A DNA stretch of 9,399 nt from Chloroflexota bacterium (lineage in GTDB: Bacteria; Chloroflexota; Dormibacteria; CF-121). Positions 1 through 5,720 of the stretch are shown here, one piece after another. The position numbers were made by a program, and so were the translations under genes. Positions within the stretch are counted from its first letter, which is position 1; each line of letters opens with the position of its first letter. The DNA lies in contig VBIS01000187.1 of the NCBI GenBank assembly GCA_005880605.1, forward strand, positions 1 through 9,399, given 5' to 3'. A model generated the notes under the pieces. The model was given only the letters and a program-made list of their open reading frames with translations. It searched no databases and had not been told where the DNA came from.

Positions 1-490
1 AATGGTCAGCCCCGGAGGACGGGTGATCGGTATCGATTTCTCGCCCGGGATGCTAGAGCGGGCGCGTGCGGTTGAACTGGACGTTGAGTTCCGCCAGGGA
101 GACGTCAGCCGTCTGGCGGAGGCCGATGCCAGCATGGACGCCGTCACCATCGGCTTTGGCCTACGCAACCTGGTCAATCGTGACGCGGCCCTGCGCGAAA
201 TGCGACGGGTACTCCGTCCGGGAGGACGGCTGGTGATCCTCGAGTTCGCGCCTCCAACGGGACCCTTGCTGGCCGCCTACCGCCTCTACCTCGGGCGCGT
301 CATGCCTGCGGTTGCCGGGCTTTTCAGCGCCAAGGAATCGAGCGCGTATCGCTATCTCGCGGAAACCGTGGCCGGCTTTCCGCCGCCGGCCGTGCTGGCC
401 CGCGAGCTCGAGGGACTCGGCTTCCAGGTCAACGTCGAGCGGATGACGCTCGGGATCGTCGCGTTTCACATCGCGGTTCGGCGAGACTGA
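1..490 (+). CDS. ubiE: UbiE/MenG quinone C-methyltransferase, 3' part
   Basis: C-terminal part of a class I S-adenosylmethionine methyltransferase that methylates the ring of demethylmenaquinone (or the ubiquinone precursor) at the membrane surface. The reading frame is open to the left edge, so the ATG at position 2 is probably an internal Met and the gene begins outside the window. Visible: the end of motif I and the acidic strand (GRVIGIDFSPGML), a family-specific GFGLRNL block followed by a short loop, and RVLRPGGRLVILEF, the motif typical of UbiE/MenG. The C-terminal region (FSAKESSAYRYLAETVAGFP) also follows the family pattern. It ends 6 bases before pgsA, so the two are likely cotranscribed. 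Menaquinone or ubiquinone cannot be decided here; menaquinone is more usual for the kind of lineage suggested. Confidence 0.9.
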   Translation, partial: MVSPGGRVIGIDFSPGMLERARAVELDVEFRQGDVSRLAEADASMDAVTIGFGLRNLVNRDAALREMRRVLRPGGRLVILEFAPPTGPLLAAYRLYLGRVMPAVAGLFSAKESSAYRYLAETVAGFPPPAVLARELEGLGFQVNVERMTLGIVAFHIAVRRD

Positions 491-496
491 GCCGCG

Positions 497-1135
497 ATGC
501 CATCCCTATGGGCGCTGCCCAATCTCCTGAGCTTCTCTCGCATCGTGGCCGCGCCCATCCTCTATGTGTTGGTGGCGTCAGGTGGTCGTTACGGCTTTCT
601 GGCCGCCGCCGTGCTTTTCGTCGCCGCCTCCCTCACCGACACGCTCGACGGCGAGATCGCTCGGCGTCGCCACCTCGTGTCCCCCCTCGGCATCTACCTC
701 GACACCACCTCGGACAAGATCCTGGTTGCGGTGCTGCTGATCGCAATCACGGTGGCCCACCTCGCCCCCGGCTGGATGGCGGCGGTGATCATCGCCCGCG
801 AGTTCCTGGTCACCGGACTGCGCAGCTACGCGGCGGCGCTCGGCATCATCATCCCGGCAGGCGGTTGGGGGAAGGCGAAGGCGTTGATCACGATCATCGC
901 CCTCTTCCTGGTTCTGCTCGAAGGTGATGCGCGGCAGGGCGGACTGCTGAGCCGGAACGCGCTGCCCGGCAGCCTGCTCGTCAGTACCGTCGGTCCGTTC
1001 ACGCTGGCCGTCTGGGCCCTGCTGATCGCCGTCATCTGGACCCTCGGCTCGGGCGCCGAGTACATCCGCGAGGCCATCCCGTTGTTGACCCACTCGCGGC
1101 CGGTGGTAATCAGCGGATCTGCGGGTGACCCGTAA
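497..1135 (+). CDS. pgsA: CDP-diacylglycerol-glycerol-3-phosphate 3-phosphatidyltransferase
   Basis: Integral membrane enzyme that transfers a phosphatidyl group from CDP-diacylglycerol to glycerol-3-phosphate, giving phosphatidylglycerophosphate, the committed step to phosphatidylglycerol and cardiolipin. The complete CDP-alcohol phosphotransferase signature D-x2-D-G-x2-A-R-x8-G-x3-D-x3-D is present: Asp48, Asp51, Gly52, Ala55, Arg56, Gly65, Asp69 and Asp73. The N-terminus LPNLLSFSRIVAAP and IIAREFLVTGLR (about residues 98-109) point to the PgsA subfamily rather than phosphatidylserine synthase or cardiolipin synthase. Several hydrophobic membrane segments cover most of the 212 residues. It is somewhat longer than the E. 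coli protein, mainly from a loop near residue 145-160 and a polar tail. The ATG lies 6 bases after the upstream stop with only a weak GAG as ribosome binding site, so translational coupling is likely. Confidence 0.92.
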   Translation: MPSLWALPNLLSFSRIVAAPILYVLVASGGRYGFLAAAVLFVAASLTDTLDGEIARRRHLVSPLGIYLDTTSDKILVAVLLIAITVAHLAPGWMAAVIIAREFLVTGLRSYAAALGIIIPAGGWGKAKALITIIALFLVLLEGDARQGGLLSRNALPGSLLVSTVGPFTLAVWALLIAVIWTLGSGAEYIREAIPLLTHSRPVVISGSAGDP

Positions 1136-1147
1136 GCCGACTGATTA
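1107..1147. terminator. Nested inverted repeat at convergent pgsA / ABC permease ends
   Basis: Outer arms TAATCAG (1107-1113) and CTGATTA (1141-1147) are perfectly complementary. They can be extended by CGG/CCG with one bulged base. Between them lies CGGGT-G-ACCCG (1122-1132), a second small inverted repeat. It spans the stop codons of pgsA (1133-1135) and the opposing permease (1145-1147). The place suggests a bidirectional terminator or a transcription-collision barrier, but neither side is followed by a clear T run, so classical intrinsic termination is not shown. Confidence 0.4.
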
Positions 1148-2788
1148 GACGCCGATGTCTTTGCGGACGAAGCGGAGGGCGCCAAGACCCAATGCCACGG
1201 CGGCAACCGCGACCAGGCCGACGACGGACGTGAAGGCCAACCCGTGCAGGAGCGGCGAGCCGTAGTAGTAGAAGGGGGAGAGGCGCAGCGTCGCGTCCGG
1301 CAGCTGCAGCTCCGGCCCGATGAAGCTGATGAAGAACCAGATCAGCAGCAGGAAGCTGAGCAACCCGGTGTCGGCAGCCGTCCGCAGCCATCCTGCCGCG
1401 AGGTAGCCGACCGCGGCAACCAGGAGACCGAGCGGAATAATGCCGAGCGTCGCCGCGGCCAGGTTGCCCGAGTCGACGCGCACGCCCGTAATGATTGCGG
1501 CCCCTGCTGCGGCGAGAAGCGTGACCACTCCGATAAAGACCGTGCTGCTTGCGAGTGCGGCAAAGCGAGCGAGCAGCACCCCGAGGCGTCGTTGCGGAGC
1601 CGCGAGCACCAGTTCCAGGCGCCCGTCCTGCTCATCGGCCGTCCATCCATTGACCTGGGTGACCGCAAAGGCCATGAGAAGAAGGGGCAAGAGAACGAAG
1701 ATCGCGCTCAAGAAGCCGGCTTCGAAACTGGCACTCCCGCCGCCGATGTTCTTGATCAGGTTCATGGCCGCGGGGGAGCTGGCGAGTAACGAGGATAGCC
1801 GCGATGCCATCTGTTGCACGGCAAAGACCATCCAGCCGGCGAAGCCGGCGATACCCAGGGTCCACCACAGGGTCGGCATCGCGATCATGCCGATGCCGCG
1901 TGCGTAGACCGAGCGAAGCGACAGGTCCCGGACCGGCAGCGCCTGACTTGCGGCTTGCTCCGGCAATCTGAGCCACCGAGGCACCGAGACCGTCCCGCCG
2001 ACGTCGCGGCGAACGAACAGCCAAAGGGCCGCGCCGCTGAGTATCAACGTGAGCGCAAGGAGAAGCAGCATCGCACCAACGTTGACGCCGTAGCCCGGCA
2101 CCAGCGCCTTGGTCTGGTTGTAGTAATAGATGGGCGAGAGGCGCGAGATCCATTCGCTGTTAGCGACGACGCGGTGCACCATATCGAGGACGACGAAGAT
2201 GAGGAGGAGTCCCGCCGTCCAGCCCGCGGCGGTGCCGCGTTCCTGCGTGAACTGCGAGATCAGCAAGGCGAGACCACCGATGACCGCGCAGATCAGCGCT
2301 AGGTTCAGGCCGAAGAGCAACCCATTACCGAGGCCGAAGTCGGCGCCGAACTTCTGGCCGCCGGCGAAGACGATCAGTCCGATCAACAAGCCCATCGCAA
2401 GCAGCGCGGTCCACATCGCCGCCACCTTCTCCAACGCGACGCGTAACCGCGGGCGCGGCACCGAGAGCAGGACGTCGAGCGTGCTGGTCTCCTCCTCACC
2501 GCGCAACATGCGGCTGGCGGCGAGCAGCGGCCAGACTGCGATCAGGAAGATGAAGATGCCGATCTTGAAGGTCGCGTAACCGCCGATGGTGTCGACCGCG
2601 ACCACGTCGGCGTTCCAGGCGAAGGTGGCAGCCAGGCTGGCCAGCTGCGCCCGCGCCTGCGGCGTGGTAACCAACGCGGCAACGCTCGCCATCGGCGAGA
2701 CCACCACCAGCCCCATGCCGATGCCCCAGCCAAAGATCGGGATCCGGTAGTCGCGGAGCGTTTTGAGGAAGACGCTGCTAAGCCACAT
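1145..2788 (-). CDS. ABC-2 type exporter permease with two fused homologous halves
   Basis: Membrane subunit of an ABC exporter, 547 residues, about a dozen hydrophobic segments. Two repeats are visible with a near-constant offset of about 286 residues. GEEETSTLDVLLSVP (97-111) matches DEQDGRLELVLAAP (385-398), RLSPIYYYN (216-224) matches RLSPFYYYG (502-510), and FVRRDVG (258-264) matches FVRKDIG (540-546). One chain therefore probably supplies both transmembrane domains, as in the large permeases once annotated as exporters of polyketide antibiotics. The ATG at 2788 is chosen although the frame stays open to 2911: the extension would be Arg/Ser-rich, non-membrane, and buried in the ATPase gene. 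From 2788 the overlap with the ATPase is 11 bases, which suggests translational coupling. An AAGGA lies only 2 bases before the ATG. Substrate unknown; drug or lipid export is inference. Confidence 0.85.
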   Translation of the reverse strand: MWLSSVFLKTLRDYRIPIFGWGIGMGLVVVSPMASVAALVTTPQARAQLASLAATFAWNADVVAVDTIGGYATFKIGIFIFLIAVWPLLAASRMLRGEEETSTLDVLLSVPRPRLRVALEKVAAMWTALLAMGLLIGLIVFAGGQKFGADFGLGNGLLFGLNLALICAVIGGLALLISQFTQERGTAAGWTAGLLLIFVVLDMVHRVVANSEWISRLSPIYYYNQTKALVPGYGVNVGAMLLLLALTLILSGAALWLFVRRDVGGTVSVPRWLRLPEQAASQALPVRDLSLRSVYARGIGMIAMPTLWWTLGIAGFAGWMVFAVQQMASRLSSLLASSPAAMNLIKNIGGGSASFEAGFLSAIFVLLPLLLMAFAVTQVNGWTADEQDGRLELVLAAPQRRLGVLLARFAALASSTVFIGVVTLLAAAGAAIITGVRVDSGNLAAATLGIIPLGLLVAAVGYLAAGWLRTAADTGLLSFLLLIWFFISFIGPELQLPDATLRLSPFYYYGSPLLHGLAFTSVVGLVAVAAVALGLGALRFVRKDIGV

Positions 2789-3704
2789 TGTCCTTGTCCG
2801 TGGCACGCGGGCCGTCCCCTTCGTAGTAGCGGAGGAAGATGTCCTCGAGGCTGGGCTCGTAACTGGTGAGCGACACCACCGGATAGTGCGCCGCCGCCTT
2901 GACCACCGCATCCGCGGGACCCTGCATGGTCAGGTGCACGCCGTGGCCATGGGGCAAGGTCTCGACATCGATGACGCCCTCCAGGCTCTTGAAGCTTTCT
3001 GTGGGAACCGCACTGGCGAAGGTGATCGTGATCTCGTAGCGCTTGATGGCCTTGACCTCGGCCACATCACCGGTGCGCACCAGGCGACCCTCGCGGATGA
3101 TGCCGACGGTGGAGCAGGTCTTCTCGACTTCGCTCAGGACGTGTGACGACAACAAGAACGTGCGACCTTCGTTGCGGCCCTCGAGCACCATCCGATCGAA
3201 TTCCTGCTGATTGAGCGGATCGAGGCCGTTGGTCGGCTCGTCGAGGATCAACAGCCGCGGCCGGTGCATAAAAGCCTGGATCAACACGACTTTGCGCTTG
3301 TTGCCGGTCGAGTACTGGCGGAATTTGCGGCTGGTGTCGAGTTCGAAACGCTGGATCAACTGCTTGAGGTACGCCTGATCGACGCCGCCGCGCAGGTGCG
3401 CGAAGTACTCGAGGATCTGCCCGCCGGTCAGGTTGGGATCGAGCGCGGGCTCGCCCGGCATGTAGCCCGTGAGACGCTTGATATCGACCGATTGCTTCCA
3501 GCAATCGAGCCCCGCGATCCGCGCCGAACCGGCGTCGGGGTGCAGTAGGGCCATCAGCAGCCGGATGGTCGTCGTCTTGCCCGCCCCGTTCGGCCCGAGG
3601 AATCCAAAGACATCGCCTTCCTCAACCTGGAAGGAGACATCAGTGATGCCGCGCTTGCTGCCGTAACTCTTCGTCAGAGCTTCGACATCGATCATGGCTG
3701 CCAT
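2778..3704 (-). CDS. ABC transporter ATP-binding protein (exporter type)
   Basis: Cytoplasmic ATPase that drives the adjacent permease; 308 residues. Walker A is GPNGAGKT (37-44, Lys43). The signature motif is the divergent YSTGNKRKV (131-139) in place of LSGGQ. Walker B with catalytic Glu is LLILDEPTNGLDP (151-163, Glu156), and the switch His is in SSH (His188). In the Q-loop region the sequence is GYMPGEPAL (80-88), without the usual Gln. A C-terminal domain of about 90 residues follows, ending in SLEDIFLRYYEG, typical of DrrA/CcmA-like exporter ATPases. The ATG at 3704 is preferred because AGAGAGG (3711-3717) sits 6 bases upstream. A TTG at 3725 would place this ribosome binding site inside the gene, and an ATG at 3695 is a further in-frame option. 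It lies 13 bases after the tetR stop and overlaps the permease start. Confidence 0.92.
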   Translation of the reverse strand: MAAMIDVEALTKSYGSKRGITDVSFQVEEGDVFGFLGPNGAGKTTTIRLLMALLHPDAGSARIAGLDCWKQSVDIKRLTGYMPGEPALDPNLTGGQILEYFAHLRGGVDQAYLKQLIQRFELDTSRKFRQYSTGNKRKVVLIQAFMHRPRLLILDEPTNGLDPLNQQEFDRMVLEGRNEGRTFLLSSHVLSEVEKTCSTVGIIREGRLVRTGDVAEVKAIKRYEITITFASAVPTESFKSLEGVIDVETLPHGHGVHLTMQGPADAVVKAAAHYPVVSLTSYEPSLEDIFLRYYEGDGPRATDKDNVA

Positions 3705-3710
3705 GTGTTC

Positions 3711-3717
3711 CCTCTCT
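3711..3717 (-). promoter_or_regulatory. Ribosome binding site of the ABC ATPase
   Basis: On the minus strand AGAGAGG precedes the ATG at 3704 with a 6-base spacer (GAACAC). It lies directly after the tetR stop codon (3718-3720). It decides the start in favour of ATG 3704 over the in-frame TTG at 3725. Confidence 0.7.
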
Positions 3718-4389
3718 TTATCCAAACCAGAAATGGAGCGTCGCCGCGTCCTGGAGCGTTAACGACCCTTCCGGCACCCCGAGGATTCGCGCGAACGCGT
3801 CGGTGAATCCGGCAAAGGTTCGCTCAACGAGTTCGTACGGAATGGTGTTCGCCTGGCGGGCGATGAAGAGATCCGTCGCCTGTTCCTGCGCGCCCTGCAT
3901 CAGCGCCACCAGCACGGTCGCCGTCTCGTCGGCGGAGGCGACATGGAACGTGCCCTCCTGGACGCCCTGGCGGATGACCGCCGACAGCAAGGGGACCATG
4001 AGGCGCACCGTCAAGCGGCGGAGCTTCTCCCGGACGATCGCGTTGCTATCCGAGTTCCAGACCTCCACGATGGCCAGCACCAGCTCCTTGCGCTCGGCTT
4101 TCCAGCCCGCGATCCCGGCGAAGACCCGCTCCAGCTTCGTAAGCGCCGGCAGGTTTGGATCGCGAAGGATTGGTGCGATCGCGGCCATCCCACCGACGGC
4201 GAAGCGGTCGACGACGGCCTCCAACAGGGCCTGCTTGGAGTCGAAGTAATGGTAGAACGCCCCCTTGGAGACCTCCAGCGCAGCCAGGACGTCCTGGACG
4301 CTCATAGCCTCGTAGCCCTTGGTCTCGACCAGCCGCTGGGCCACATCGAGGAAGGCGTCCCGGCGGACGCTGTGGAGGGTCGGGTTCAT
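3718..4389 (-). CDS. TetR/AcrR family transcriptional regulator
   Basis: DNA-binding repressor, 223 residues from ATG 4389; a GTG at 4401 would add four residues and cannot be excluded. Neither start has a strong ribosome binding site. The N-terminal TetR helix-turn-helix domain is clear: RRDAFLDVAQRLVETKGYEAMSV (9-31), then the recognition part LEVSKGAFYHYFDSKQALLEAV (38-58), with the hallmark KGAFYHYFxSKxxLL. The rest is a helical ligand-binding and dimerisation domain that names no ligand. It is the first gene of the unit tetR-ATPase-permease, with 13 bases to the ATPase. By the usual logic of such cassettes it represses its own exporter operon and is released by a transported compound; this is inference. 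A short inverted repeat lies just upstream as a possible operator. Confidence 0.92.
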   Translation of the reverse strand: MNPTLHSVRRDAFLDVAQRLVETKGYEAMSVQDVLAALEVSKGAFYHYFDSKQALLEAVVDRFAVGGMAAIAPILRDPNLPALTKLERVFAGIAGWKAERKELVLAIVEVWNSDSNAIVREKLRRLTVRLMVPLLSAVIRQGVQEGTFHVASADETATVLVALMQGAQEQATDLFIARQANTIPYELVERTFAGFTDAFARILGVPEGSLTLQDAATLHFWFG

Positions 4390-4417
4390 GGTCCGAGCCA
4401 CGTCCCGGACTCTAACA

Positions 4418-4441
4418 GACCGGCGGTCGGTTTATTTATTA
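4418..4441 (-). promoter_or_regulatory. Candidate tetR-exporter operon promoter and operator
   Basis: The 37-49 bases between the codA stop and the tetR start hold two things. GACCG-G-CGGTC (4418-4428) is an inverted repeat with 5-base arms. Directly upstream in the minus direction is an unusually AT-rich run, TAATAAATAAA (4441-4431), which could supply a -10 region. I found no good -35 at standard spacing, and the run includes the codA stop. A TetR operator here would fit autoregulation, but the arms are short. Confidence 0.3.
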
Positions 4442-5662
4442 GCGGAGAAAGTCGACCGGCTCCTCACGTCCCTTCCAGGTGACGATATGCTCGGCCGGCT
4501 CGGTGCGGGCAACGACCTTGCCGCCCCGGATGACGAGGCGGCGCGGTGCCATGAGCCGGACGGCGTCGCTCTCGCTCGGGGCCTCGAACAGGACCAGGTC
4601 GGCGCGGCAGCCCGGCTCGAGGCCGTACTCGGTTAGCCCGAGGGTGCGCGCGCCGTTGACGGTGATCATGTCGATCAGCGTCCGAATCTCTTCGTAGCCC
4701 GACATCTGGCCGTAGTGGACCAGGACGAAGGCGGCCTGCAGGGGGTCGGCTTTCCCCAGCGGGTACCACGGATCCATGACCGAGTCGTGCCCGAGGCAGA
4801 CGTTGACGCCCGCCGCCAGCAGTTCCTTGACGCGAGTGTGGCCGCGGCGAATCGGGTAGTGGTCGAACCGGCCCTGCAGCGTGGCGTTATCCAACGGGTT
4901 CGTCACCATGTTCAGACCGGCCCGCTTGACGTTGACGATCAGCCGGCCGGCATAGGCGTTGTTGTAGGAGTGCATCGCGGTCGTGTGGCTCGCCGTGACG
5001 CGGCCCTGCATGTTCAACCGGATCGTCTCCGCGGCGAGCACCTCGAGGAAGCGCGAGTGGTCGTCGTCGGTCTCGTCGCAATGGATGTCGACCTGTTTGC
5101 CGAATTCGTGGGCGAGCGCCATCGCAAACTTGACCGACTGCTCACCGTACTCGCGGGTTAGCTCGAAATGCGGGATCCCGCCAACGACGTCGGCGCCCAG
5201 CTCCACCGCCTGCCGCATCAAGCGCTCCCCGTCGGGAAAGGACTGAATGCCCTGCTGGGGAAAGGCCACCAGCTGGAGGGTGATCTGATCCGCAAATTCG
5301 AGCTTCAATTCCACAAGCGCCCGAAGGGCAGTCAGCTTCGGATCGCAGACGTCGACGTGACTGCGGACGAACAGGACGCCGTTCGCGACCTGCCAGCGCA
5401 ACACCTGCGATACGCGACGCTTCACGTCGTCGACCGTCAGGTCTTTGACTCGCTCGCCCCAGATCGCAATCCCTTCGAACAGGGAACCACTGAGGTTCTG
5501 GCGCGGCTGGCCCACGGTGAGCACGGCGTCGAGGTGGATGTGTGGGTCGACCAGGGCGGGCGTGAGCAGGTTGCCGCGGGCGTTGATCACCTGGCTGGCG
5601 GGGGGCGGCTGGGCGCCGGTGGGTGGGGCAACGATCCGGCCTCCCTGGATCGCCAGGCTCAC
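4439..5662 (-). CDS. codA: Cytosine deaminase (amidohydrolase superfamily)
   Basis: Metal-dependent hydrolase that converts cytosine to uracil and ammonia for pyrimidine salvage; 407 residues against 427 in E. coli CodA. The active site aligns with E. coli at a constant offset of 20: metal ligands His41, His43 (DPHIHLD), His194 and Asp293, catalytic Glu197 (HCDETDD) and His226 (TASHTTAMHSYN), substrate Gln136 (VAFPQQGI) and Trp299 (DPWYPLG). The position of E. coli Asp314, known to affect substrate preference, is Ser294, and Phe316 is Met296. The GTG start at 5662 is chosen because GGAGG (5668-5672) lies 5 bases upstream and the protein then begins MSLAIQGGRIVAP, a normal start for this fold. 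The frame stays open much further upstream, but that part is antisense to the transporter. It is divergent from an NCS1 permease that could supply its substrate. Confidence 0.93.
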   Translation of the reverse strand: MSLAIQGGRIVAPPTGAQPPPASQVINARGNLLTPALVDPHIHLDAVLTVGQPRQNLSGSLFEGIAIWGERVKDLTVDDVKRRVSQVLRWQVANGVLFVRSHVDVCDPKLTALRALVELKLEFADQITLQLVAFPQQGIQSFPDGERLMRQAVELGADVVGGIPHFELTREYGEQSVKFAMALAHEFGKQVDIHCDETDDDHSRFLEVLAAETIRLNMQGRVTASHTTAMHSYNNAYAGRLIVNVKRAGLNMVTNPLDNATLQGRFDHYPIRRGHTRVKELLAAGVNVCLGHDSVMDPWYPLGKADPLQAAFVLVHYGQMSGYEEIRTLIDMITVNGARTLGLTEYGLEPGCRADLVLFEAPSESDAVRLMAPRRLVIRGGKVVARTEPAEHIVTWKGREEPVDFLR

Positions 5663-5720
5663 CAGGGCCTCCGACCGTGGCAGGCGGAATCGTGGGGAAT
5701 GGGGAGAGACTGTGGCCACA
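5663..5720. promoter_or_regulatory. Compact divergent start region of codA and NCS1 permease
   Basis: Only 49 bases (5663-5711) separate the two GTG starts. The region holds the codA ribosome binding site (GGAGG on the minus strand, 5668-5672, 5-base spacer) and that of the permease (GGGGAG, 5701-5706, 5-base spacer). A perfect 10-base palindrome TGTGGCCACA (5711-5720) covers the permease start codon. I see no convincing -10/-35 pair inside, so at least one promoter must reach into the opposing coding sequence. Both ribosome binding sites support the starts chosen. Confidence 0.5.

Noticed and set aside
1244..2579. Several long plus-strand reading frames opposite the ABC permease.
   Set aside because: High GC content keeps antisense frames open; their translations are rich in Arg, Gln, Glu and Pro without any domain pattern, while the minus strand encodes a coherent membrane protein.
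2789..2911. N-terminal extension of the ABC permease.
   Set aside because: It overlaps the conserved 3' end of the ATPase gene in another frame and gives an Arg/Ser-rich stretch unlike a permease start.
4284..4297. Perfect palindrome CCAGGACGTCCTGG inside tetR, sharing GGACGTCC with the plsY upstream palindrome (8905-8912) and with 9327-9334.
   Set aside because: In tetR and the histidine kinase the motif lies within normal codons for Asp-Val or equivalent in GC-rich DNA; three short matches are not enough to claim a regulon.
5445..5711. N-terminal extension of the NCS1 permease by 89 codons.
   Set aside because: It is antisense to codA, low in hydrophobic order and rich in Arg/Trp/Gly; GTG 5712 has a good ribosome binding site and leads into the family N-terminus.
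5663..5711. Riboswitch or leader RNA controlling the cytosine module.
   Set aside because: The gap is only 49 bases and is mostly ribosome binding sites; there is no room for a known riboswitch fold.
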